DNA from: an uncultured Cytophagaceae bacterium
GTDB lineage: Bacteria > Bacteroidota > Bacteroidia > Cytophagales > Microscillaceae
Assembly (NCBI GenBank): GCA_937899305.1
Contig: CALDJV010001183.1
Coordinates: 1 to 16,426, forward strand
Direction of reading: 5' to 3'
Length of the DNA stretch: 16,426 bases
The notes under the pieces were generated by a model, which did not search any database, was not told the origin of the DNA, and saw nothing but the letters and a program-made list of their open reading frames with translations. The position numbers were made by a program, and so were the translations under genes. The stretch's first letter is position 1. Each line of letters begins with the position of its first letter. Shown in pieces: positions 8,667-14,768 of this stretch.

Positions 8667-8717
8667 TTTGGTGTTCAATTTTGGGGAATATGCTGAATCT
8701 TTTCAGACGAGATTTCT

Positions 8718-8790
8718 CACTCTACAGTTTGTTTATGTCAGGAAATTTGCCTGCCTGATCACCCTTTTTTTCAACGAATGGAGTAGAGTG
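8718..8790 (-). promoter_or_regulatory. Inverted repeat in the cca leader
   Basis: CACTCTAC (8718-8725) and GTAGAGTG (8783-8790) form a perfect 8-bp inverted repeat enclosing 57 nt. A smaller TCAGG/CCTGA dyad lies inside. It sits within the predicted 5' leader of cca. A structured leader is possible; I recognise no known riboswitch. Confidence 0.35.
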
Positions 8791-8826
8791 TAATGGTTTA
8801 AATCCACGGATATTTAAAAAAGTTTG

Positions 8827-8858
8827 CAAATATAGCAAATGAATTGGATAGCTTCAAT
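8827..8858 (-). promoter_or_regulatory. Bacteroidota-type promoter for cca
   Basis: Reading the minus strand, ATTG (8858-8855) is the -33 box and TATATTTG (8834-8827) is a perfect match to TAnnTTTG, with 20 bp between. Transcription would start near 8820, about 155 nt before the cca ATG. Confidence 0.65.
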
Positions 8859-8883
8859 GACAGTCCATAGTTTTTCAAGTTAT

Positions 8884-8953
8884 AAACGGTTGCTTTTTAA
8901 GCAAGGTGGGAAGTTTGTATGAGGTGATGGGCAGCAAGAGTGATCAACCGTTT
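8884..8953. repeat. Nested inverted repeats upstream of the cca promoter
   Basis: AAACGGTTG (8884-8892) is perfectly inverted as CAACCGTTT (8945-8953). A tight stem-loop, TTGCTT-TTT-AAGCAA (8890-8904), overlaps the left arm, so the two pairings compete. It lies between the PARP terminator region and the cca promoter. No coding potential is seen. Confidence 0.4.
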
Positions 8954-9012
8954 TATTGACAACTCCTCAGCTAGAAAATGATGATGCTCAAATTTTCGGA
9001 CTAAATAGTAGC

Positions 9013-9051
9013 TAAGAGTTCATAGCCCAAACCCTGAACTATAAACTCTTA
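9013..9051 (-). terminator. Long stem-loop downstream of the PARP gene
   Basis: TAAGAGTTCATAG (9013-9025) and CTATAAACTCTTA (9039-9051) pair at 12 of 13 positions around a 13-nt loop. It lies 45 bp past the PARP stop. It lacks a clear T-run on the minus strand, so intrinsic termination is only a suggestion. Confidence 0.45.
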
Positions 9052-9057
9052 ATCATC

Positions 9058-9090
9058 AATTGAAAAACTTTTCACTTTTCGTTTTCAATT
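9058..9090 (-). terminator. 9-bp inverted repeat just after the PARP stop
   Basis: AATTGAAAA (9058-9066) and TTTTCAATT (9082-9090) are a perfect inverted repeat with a 15-nt spacer, beginning 5 bp after the PARP stop codon. It is AT-rich and weak. Together with the stem-loop at 9013-9051 it could end the PARP transcript. Confidence 0.35.
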
Positions 9091-9095
9091 TTTAC

Positions 9096-10403
9096 TTACT
9101 TCACCTGCACCAAATACTTCACCGTACATTGGGCCTGGTTGTAAATAATGTATTCGTTGTTGCGAAGATCAGCGCCTCCTTCGGCAAATAAAGAATCATA
9201 TTCACCTCGTTTCTTCAAGTTCTTTTCGCTCAACTCGTAGCACCACGACTTATGGTTTTTAATATGGAGTTGCTTTCCTACGTGTACTTCATACAACGCC
9301 AAAAACCCATCTTTGGCCGAGCCGCCCGTCCAATAAGAGCCACGTAAAGAAGTATAATTCAATGATTTACGGAATTTATCAGCAAAGTACAAGCCATAAC
9401 CAAACATTTTTCCGGTAATCACTGCATTGGCCGGACGTAGCACCAAACCATTTTCTAGAATAGACATCCAGTTTTCGTTGCGGCTTCCGTGCCAAAACAA
9501 CTCAGTCTTTTTATCGTCTACCCCAGCAAAGAATTCATCGTAGGCTTTTTGGGTTTTGATGTTTTTCACCTCAAATGCTTTGTGGAATTTGTTTGCTTCG
9601 TCTTGCATCAAGTCCTTGATTTTGGCAATCACCGCGTCATCTTCTACCGTAGACATTTCCATTCCCATGGCCTCCAATAGGTTGATCTCGTTGCTCTTGT
9701 CTTCTTCGGCAGCGGCTTTCGTTTTCTCGTTGATTTCTACCTGCCCACGCATTACATCCAAAGTAGCTTGCTCTTCAGCCATTTTTTTCTCCATCTCCTC
9801 AATGTCATCTTTAGTTTTGGCTTGTACGAACAAATGATCGTTTACATTGGACATTTTCCGAGGAATTATTTGATACAGGCTCAGCAAATTACGGTTGAGA
9901 TCCTCAATACTTAATTTGGCTTTTTTACCTTTTTTGACCGGTTTGTCTTGGTCTCCCTGGTCACTATTTTTGATACTGGCCCCCTTGTCATCTACCAACT
10001 TCACAATCTGATCTAAAATCTCCTGAGCCTCCTCTACCTGTTTGCGGGTTACTTGGTCGGCAGTTACGTTATAGTTGTCTCCAATAGATTTTTTGGCGTA
10101 TTGGGTAAGTAAGTTGATGAGTTTTTCTACCCCTTTATCATCCAAATCGGCCAGTTTGATTTCCTCTTTAGACTCCGCAAACAAATGGGTTTGGTCTGTG
10201 TACCCTTTGCGGGTCTTTTCGTTGTACTTTTTGTTCCACTGACTTACCGGATAACTATGAGTAGTAGCGCGTCCTCCTACCCGACCATAACGCACGGTAA
10301 AGGTACCATCCCCGTTTTCCTGCATTTCATAATATTTGTTATTGTTGTTGGCAGTAACCATAATCAACTTGGCAGTGCGAAGGTTATCGGTTTGGTTGCT
10401 CAT
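9096..10403 (-). CDS. Poly(ADP-ribose) polymerase (WGR-regulatory-catalytic)
   Basis: This is a likely ADP-ribosyltransferase that uses NAD+ to modify proteins or nucleic acid, predicted cytoplasmic. A WGR-type domain spans about 11-70 of the 435 residues (KYYEMQENGDGTFTVRYGRVGG; the usual WGR reads YGR, residues 39-41). A PARP helical regulatory domain spans about 90-290, with TRKQVEEAQEILDQI (119-133) matching the PARP1 KLSKRQIQAAYSIL region, then LLSLYQIIPRKM (173-184). The catalytic domain runs from about 300 to 435: WHGSRN (304-309, H305), GYGLYFAD (335-342, Y339), KSLNY (346-350) and NNEYIIY (415-421, E417). This is the full H-Y-E triad of true PARPs, equivalent to human PARP1 H862, Y896 and E988. 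Zinc fingers and a BRCT domain are absent, as in PARP2/3. A Lys-rich insert lies at 145-165. I chose ATG 10403 over TTG 10433, which would add ten residues. It appears monocistronic, with no glycohydrolase nearby. Bacterial PARPs are known (e.g. Herpetosiphon) but sporadic. Confidence 0.92.
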   Translation of the reverse strand: MSNQTDNLRTAKLIMVTANNNNKYYEMQENGDGTFTVRYGRVGGRATTHSYPVSQWNKKYNEKTRKGYTDQTHLFAESKEEIKLADLDDKGVEKLINLLTQYAKKSIGDNYNVTADQVTRKQVEEAQEILDQIVKLVDDKGASIKNSDQGDQDKPVKKGKKAKLSIEDLNRNLLSLYQIIPRKMSNVNDHLFVQAKTKDDIEEMEKKMAEEQATLDVMRGQVEINEKTKAAAEEDKSNEINLLEAMGMEMSTVEDDAVIAKIKDLMQDEANKFHKAFEVKNIKTQKAYDEFFAGVDDKKTELFWHGSRNENWMSILENGLVLRPANAVITGKMFGYGLYFADKFRKSLNYTSLRGSYWTGGSAKDGFLALYEVHVGKQLHIKNHKSWCYELSEKNLKKRGEYDSLFAEGGADLRNNEYIIYNQAQCTVKYLVQVK

Positions 10404-10463
10404 TGTTTTTGATAGGTTAATCCCCTGCCCCAAGAGGAAGTTTTTGATTAGTAAGTTCTTTGT

Positions 10464-10511
10464 TTCCTTTTTGATGGGTTAAAAAGGAACATACCCCTTC
10501 AGGGCAAGGGG
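10464..10511 (-). promoter_or_regulatory. Two tandem hairpins in the PARP leader
   Basis: CCCCTT-CAGGGC-AAGGGG (10494-10511) is a GC-rich 6-bp stem. Four bp away, TTCCTTTTT (10464-10472) and AAAAAGGAA (10481-10489) form a perfect 9-bp inverted repeat with an 8-nt loop. Both lie 60-110 nt upstream of the PARP ATG, inside its probable leader. They could act in mRNA stability or attenuation, or be an operator; the sequence does not decide. Confidence 0.45.
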
Positions 10512-10519
10512 CGATGTTT

Positions 10520-10527
10520 CAAAAATA
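10520..10527 (-). promoter_or_regulatory. Candidate -7 box for the PARP gene
   Basis: On the minus strand TATTTTTG fits TAnnTTTG perfectly, about 117 bp upstream of the PARP ATG and just before the two leader hairpins. The nearest upstream TTG is 24 bp away, longer than the usual 19-21, so this is a weak call. Confidence 0.3.
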
Positions 10528-10723
10528 CGGAGTCCACTTTATTTTGTAAATCAATTTAAGTAGAAATGTTTATTTGATTTTTTTTAATAAAGTTTGGCAC
10601 TCAAAGATGATGGTTGTTTTTTGATGATGAACGTCTCATGACTGGCTACTACTTATTTATTCTACTTCATTTTTCCTGGTGCTATGTTCGATATTCAAAA
10701 AAATCAGCGCAAAATGCAGCAAT

Positions 10724-10866
10724 CTCTCGAAACTCGTTATTCCTTGCTTGTCACTCAATATTTTGAAAAAGTGCTCCTTCAAAATTTCGTATCCAAAAAA
10801 ATATTTCCACACAAGTCATAGTAGTCTGTCGAAGTTCAACATTCCTTGTTGGAGGCTCCACATTTT
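10724..10866. repeat. Degenerate repeat pair
   Basis: The segments 10724-10764 and 10826-10866 align without gaps at about 28 of 41 positions, sharing CGAA, ATTCCTTG, CTC and ATTTT blocks at the same spacing. They look like diverged copies of an intergenic repeat. A nearby TTCGATATTC (10687-10696) is similar in flavour. Confidence 0.4.
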
Positions 10867-10888
10867 AAAAGCCTACTCCACAAGATTC

Positions 10889-10937
10889 AAAAAAAACGCC
10901 CCTCTCGTTATCTCAGATGAGATTCCGAAAAAGGGGC
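10889..10937 (-). terminator. Intrinsic terminator on the minus strand
   Basis: Reading the minus strand, GCCCCT (10937-10932) pairs with AGGGGC (10903-10898). Inside is a second stem, ATCTC/GAGAT (10910-10914 with 10919-10923). After one G, a run of eight T follows (10896-10889). This has the form of a rho-independent terminator. It is about 320 bp after the PKD gene stop, so it may end that transcript or an unannotated RNA. Confidence 0.6.
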
Positions 10938-11007
10938 AAGTTAAATTAAAGTTGTAGAATGATGCACAACTTGAGATGCGTCTATAAAGACAAGCTATTT
11001 TAGGCTT

Positions 11008-11060
11008 TTTCCTTAAGAATAGAAAATTTTCGATCGAAAACTTTCTACCTCTTGAGGAAA
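11008..11060. repeat. 53-nt near-perfect palindrome
   Basis: The core 11020-11047 reads nearly the same on both strands (13 of 14 pairs match, centre CGATCG). The arms continue as TTTCCTTAAGA (11008-11018) against TCTTGAGGAAA (11050-11060), with 10 of 11 pairs, offset by a single-nt bulge. Further out, CTAT (10995-10998) and ATAG (11067-11070), and GG/CC next to the stem, could also pair. It could be an RNA hairpin, a miniature mobile element relic or a protein-binding dyad. Confidence 0.6.
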
Positions 11061-11259
11061 TTTACCATAGATTTATTCCGTCACTCCTTCACGAAAGTCA
11101 AAGCTTACCATAAAGCATATGGATTCTCACGAATCAATGTATATTTTGCCACAAATTTTCTGACTAAAACGAACTCCAGATGATTATGCTACCTACCCAT
11201 GTCTTTTATCCTAATCCGTTGAAAGAAAATTATAAAGCTCAAGCCCCCAATATAGCTAC

Positions 11260-14200
11260 TTATTCGTTGTAGAGCGCAGCTACTTCAGATTGGTTAATGG
11301 CGCGAGAGTAGATGCGGATGTCGTCAAGGAGGCCATTGAAGTCAGTATTGGAATCATCGCCTCCTATGATCACATCACCAGTTCCTACCATTCCCGACCA
11401 ACTACCAGTGATTCCTTCAAGGCTACCATTTTGGTACACTTCTACATTTCCTCCGCTTCTGAAGATCACCACAAAATGCGACCATGCAAAGCTAGTCTTG
11501 ATAGTATAACTACTGCTGAAACCACCATCTCTTATCTGTAAAATAATCCCATTATGCCTGATAGATAATTTACCATTATCAAAAATCACTCTTGTGCCGC
11601 TGAAGTCCGATTTAATCCAAAAAGAAATAGACAAGCCATTAGTAATGGCGGGAAAACCTACATCAGTATCTAAATAGGCATCATTTCCACTAAAATCCAA
11701 TGCACTATTGTTAGTTCCTTTTCTATCGATGGCATAGCTTAAATGACCTGCTCTCGCGATAACAGTATTACTTCCTACCACATTCTGCAAAGTATTATTA
11801 AAAGTATAGAAGGCATTCAAATTCTGAAATAGATTTATAGGTTGATTTGTGTTAGGAGTATTTATTGTTACCGAACGAAAAGCTGACAGAACATCATTTC
11901 CAGTCCCATCTCTAATGGTTAGTTTGATGGTATAATTACCTGAATTGGCATAACTGGGAGTAGGGTGGGAAGGAATAAAGCTATTGTGAGTTAATGTTCC
12001 TCCAGTACCATACTCCCAAAAATAAGAGTAGCCACTGGGTACGTTGGATGAGGTATTTTGTAGAGTGATACTACAGGGGGCTTCGCACCCTCCCCCTATT
12101 ACATTGAAACTTGCTGTAATAGAAGGTACAATGATACTTTTTTGTTCTGTGAAGTTATTTCCATTTACTGTAATGACTAGAGTAACTGTATAGGTACCTC
12201 CTGAATTGTAGTGATAAGTTGGTGGGTTCTCTAGAGTACTATTACCCATGCCATCCCCAAAACTCCAGGCATAAGTTGCCCCAGTAGGTACATCTCTAGA
12301 AGTATTGGTAAAAGATACTGGACAAGGTGAGGGGCAATTATTCGGAATGCTCACTGTAAAATCAGGTACCACTTGAGCGATGACTACTTGCTTAGATACT
12401 GTTTTGGATTCTAGGCCTGTACCTTGGTCGATGGTAAGCACTACATCATACACTCCTCCTTTGCTGTACAAACGGGTAGGTCTTTCTCCACTTCCAGTAC
12501 TTCCGTCTCTAAAATCCCAGCTATAAGTAGCACCTGTCAACGTATTTCTGGAGGAAGAGGCATCAAAAACAACTTCAAAGCCATTGATTACAAAATCAAA
12601 ATCAGGCAATAAATTAGGAATAGATATGTTTTTAGTTACGTTTGTCTCTTCTCCTCCTACCGTCATGGTGAGGGTTACATTATAAATGCCTCCAGTAGCA
12701 TACCGATGATTTGGAGAAGTATCGGTAGAGGCATCACCATCTCCAAAAGCCCAGGCATAAGTAGCTCCATCAGCATTGGACGATACGTTGGTGAAGGTTA
12801 CATCATAAAAGTTGTCAGTAGCGAGGCTAAAGGTAAAATCAGGATTAGGACTTGGAATGTTGATGAATTTAGTAATATTTTTTACATCATTCCCTTGCTT
12901 TACCGACAAGGTAACTCCATATGATCCACCTGAAGCATAACTATATATAAAAGCATTGTCATTTGTTTTGTTTTGAGTAGAGGTATTATCTCCAAAATCC
13001 CAAGTAAATTCATCATTGATACCTCCATTGGTAATGTTAGGGACAAATGTTACCTTCTTCTTGTTGGTAGGATCGTTGAACTGTGTTTCAAAATCTATAA
13101 TCAAGGAGGGAACAGTAATGGATCTTGTGACAGTTTTCACGTCATCCCCTTGTTTCACAGTGAGTTTGATATTGAAATTCCCCCCATTAGGATAAGTATG
13201 GGTAAAGGTATTGGCATTGTTTTTTTTCTCAATTACATTATCACCATACTCCCAAGTATATTCGTCGGTACTGATACCATTCTCTACGTTAGGAACAAAG
13301 GTGACAATCTTTTTATCGGTATTGTTAAACTGAACCTCGAAATCAGCGGTGAGGGCAGGAATGGTAATTGACTTGGTCACTACTTTTACATCACTCCCCT
13401 GAGTAACTGAAAGTTGAACATTGAAAGTGCCTCCATTGGCATAAGTATAAGTAAACGAATTATCATTGGTTCTTGCTTGAGCTGCTTTTCCATCCCCAAA
13501 TTCCCAGTTAAATTTATCATCATTGGTGCCATTTTGTATCGACGGAGTGAAAGTCACAATCTTTTTATTTGGGTCATTAAAATTGGCCACAAAGTCGATG
13601 CCCAGCGCAGGTACATTGACTGACTTGGTCACCGATCTCTCATCACTTCCCTGTTTTACCGTTAAAGTAACCGTAAAAGTGCCTCCATTGGCATACCGAT
13701 GCCGTTGCACGGCCGAATTATTACTGGGCGGCAACACTATATTATCGCCAAAATTCCAGGTATATTCATCGTTGGTACTGCCATTTTCTATTTGGGGAGT
13801 AAAGGTGACTATTTTCTTATTGTCCTTATCCAAGGCAAAGTTGAAGTCTACCGTCAAGGCGGGAATCGTCACCGATTGGGTAATTGTTTTGACGTCCTCT
13901 CCCTGCGTTACGGTGAGTTTGACCAAATAAGTTCCTCCCGATATGTAAGGATGGAGAAAATCGGTTACATCATCTCGGATGTTATTGTCGCCCATGTCCC
14001 AACTTAACCCAGTAATATTGGCGGCATTCTTTAATACTGGAGTAAACTTTACAATCTTGGGATTGTCTGCTTGAGGTTCGGCGGTAAAACTCACATCCAG
14101 GGCCGGAAGGGTAATCACCTTAGAGGCCCTTCTGACAAACTCAGAATTTCGTTGAGTGGTTGTCAATTGTACTACGTAGATGCCTCCATTGGCGTATGTA

Positions 14201-14739
14201 TGGGGCACCGCATTGGTATCCAGTCTAATTTCTTGTTTTCCATCGCCAAAATCCCAGTTGTATTCGGCTCCATTAATTTGCTTGGCTCCATCATCCAAAC
14301 GAAAAGTAACACTGTTGTCTACGTCAAAGCGGGTAGTATCTGCTTCAAAATCTGCCTGACTCCCCATGATCAATACTGATTTCGTAAGGCTTTGGGTTTG
14401 ATCATTCCCCACTACCGTCAACGTGATGCTGAAAGTACCACTTTGTCGGTACACATGCGCCGAATCCAACACAATGTTACTGGAGTCTCGAAAATTGAAG
14501 ATGGTATCGCGAGGTAAAAATAGATTGCTGACCTTACCATCCCCAAAATCCCATTTATAAGCAATCCCTCCTTGCGAATTGTTTTCAAAACGAACAATGG
14601 TTTCCCCCGTAGTAGAGTCGGTAGTCACAACGGTATCAAAGTTGACCACTACGGGTTCTTCTGGCTGACAACGATTGAATAAACTGATGATTAAAATACT
14701 TCCTAGAAGTATTTTAATGAGGATAGGATATTTGTGCAT
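11260..14739 (-). CDS. PKD-repeat lipoprotein with C-terminal LamG-like domain
   Basis: This 1159-residue surface protein begins with a hydrophobic signal (about 7-20) followed by Cys24 and acidic residues (CQPEEP). That resembles a Bacteroidota surface-export lipoprotein start, although the lipobox FNRC is not canonical. Eleven PKD beta-sandwich repeats follow, marked by WDFGDG-type motifs near 63, 162, 247, 328, 412, 496, 580, 663, 741, 825 and 908. Repeats 3-8 are spaced 81-84 residues and are very alike. The last two carry CxxxC pairs (C802/C806, C885/C889). Residues 972-1157 form a LamG/concanavalin-like domain (ALDFSGNDAYLD, ISFWIKS, GLLDDIRIYSRAINQSEVAALYN). No type IX secretion C-terminal domain is seen. 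The predicted role is cell-surface adhesion or glycan binding. It is the last gene of the unit, 29-30 bp after the beta-barrel gene. Confidence 0.88.
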   Translation of the reverse strand: MHKYPILIKILLGSILIISLFNRCQPEEPVVVNFDTVVTTDSTTGETIVRFENNSQGGIAYKWDFGDGKVSNLFLPRDTIFNFRDSSNIVLDSAHVYRQSGTFSITLTVVGNDQTQSLTKSVLIMGSQADFEADTTRFDVDNSVTFRLDDGAKQINGAEYNWDFGDGKQEIRLDTNAVPHTYANGGIYVVQLTTTQRNSEFVRRASKVITLPALDVSFTAEPQADNPKIVKFTPVLKNAANITGLSWDMGDNNIRDDVTDFLHPYISGGTYLVKLTVTQGEDVKTITQSVTIPALTVDFNFALDKDNKKIVTFTPQIENGSTNDEYTWNFGDNIVLPPSNNSAVQRHRYANGGTFTVTLTVKQGSDERSVTKSVNVPALGIDFVANFNDPNKKIVTFTPSIQNGTNDDKFNWEFGDGKAAQARTNDNSFTYTYANGGTFNVQLSVTQGSDVKVVTKSITIPALTADFEVQFNNTDKKIVTFVPNVENGISTDEYTWEYGDNVIEKKNNANTFTHTYPNGGNFNIKLTVKQGDDVKTVTRSITVPSLIIDFETQFNDPTNKKKVTFVPNITNGGINDEFTWDFGDNTSTQNKTNDNAFIYSYASGGSYGVTLSVKQGNDVKNITKFINIPSPNPDFTFSLATDNFYDVTFTNVSSNADGATYAWAFGDGDASTDTSPNHRYATGGIYNVTLTMTVGGEETNVTKNISIPNLLPDFDFVINGFEVVFDASSSRNTLTGATYSWDFRDGSTGSGERPTRLYSKGGVYDVVLTIDQGTGLESKTVSKQVVIAQVVPDFTVSIPNNCPSPCPVSFTNTSRDVPTGATYAWSFGDGMGNSTLENPPTYHYNSGGTYTVTLVITVNGNNFTEQKSIIVPSITASFNVIGGGCEAPCSITLQNTSSNVPSGYSYFWEYGTGGTLTHNSFIPSHPTPSYANSGNYTIKLTIRDGTGNDVLSAFRSVTINTPNTNQPINLFQNLNAFYTFNNTLQNVVGSNTVIARAGHLSYAIDRKGTNNSALDFSGNDAYLDTDVGFPAITNGLSISFWIKSDFSGTRVIFDNGKLSIRHNGIILQIRDGGFSSSYTIKTSFAWSHFVVIFRSGGNVEVYQNGSLEGITGSWSGMVGTGDVIIGGDDSNTDFNGLLDDIRIYSRAINQSEVAALYNE
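12853..13854 (-). repeat. Tandem ~250-bp repeats within the PKD gene
   Basis: PKD units from residue 296 to 629 repeat with a period of 82-84 codons. They share blocks such as KKIVTFTP, NDEYTWNFGDN, YANGGTF and VTKSITIPAL. They reflect internal duplication and could vary in number between strains by recombination. Confidence 0.7.
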
Positions 14740-14768
14740 GATGAGTGTTTTTGAAGAGAGATAATTGG

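Larger units (their letters stand above)
10404..11259. other. 856-bp gene-free region
   Basis: I see no protein gene here. From left to right it holds the PARP leader hairpins, a degenerate repeat pair (10724-10764 and 10826-10866), a terminator-like hairpin on the minus strand (10898-10937), a small GTCT-ATAA-AGAC hairpin (10980-10991) and a large palindrome (11008-11060). An open frame of 92 codons at 10679-10957 looks spurious. The left half is notably A/T-rich with homopolymer runs. Confidence 0.6.

Noticed and set aside
10404..10433. TTG-initiated ten-residue extension of the PARP
   Set aside because: ATG 10403 is followed by a normal N-terminus, and the extension adds nothing domain-related.
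10679..10957. 92-codon open frame on the plus strand
   Set aside because: It spans the degenerate repeat pair and a terminator hairpin, is Lys/Ser-rich from A/T runs, and resembles no protein; spurious.
10946..11165. Possible decayed coding sequence on the minus strand (FREGVTE, IYGKFPQEVESFRSKIFYS, LVFIDASQVVHHS between stops)
   Set aside because: Four stops in about 70 codons and a palindrome across the middle; no family recognised. Could be a relic but cannot be supported.
12853..13854. CRISPR-like regular repeats
   Set aside because: The period is about 250 bp and the repeats are in-frame PKD domains.
11260..14739. Type IX secretion cargo / SprB-like adhesin
   Set aside because: No recognisable T9SS C-terminal domain; the protein ends in a LamG-like fold and starts like a lipoprotein.
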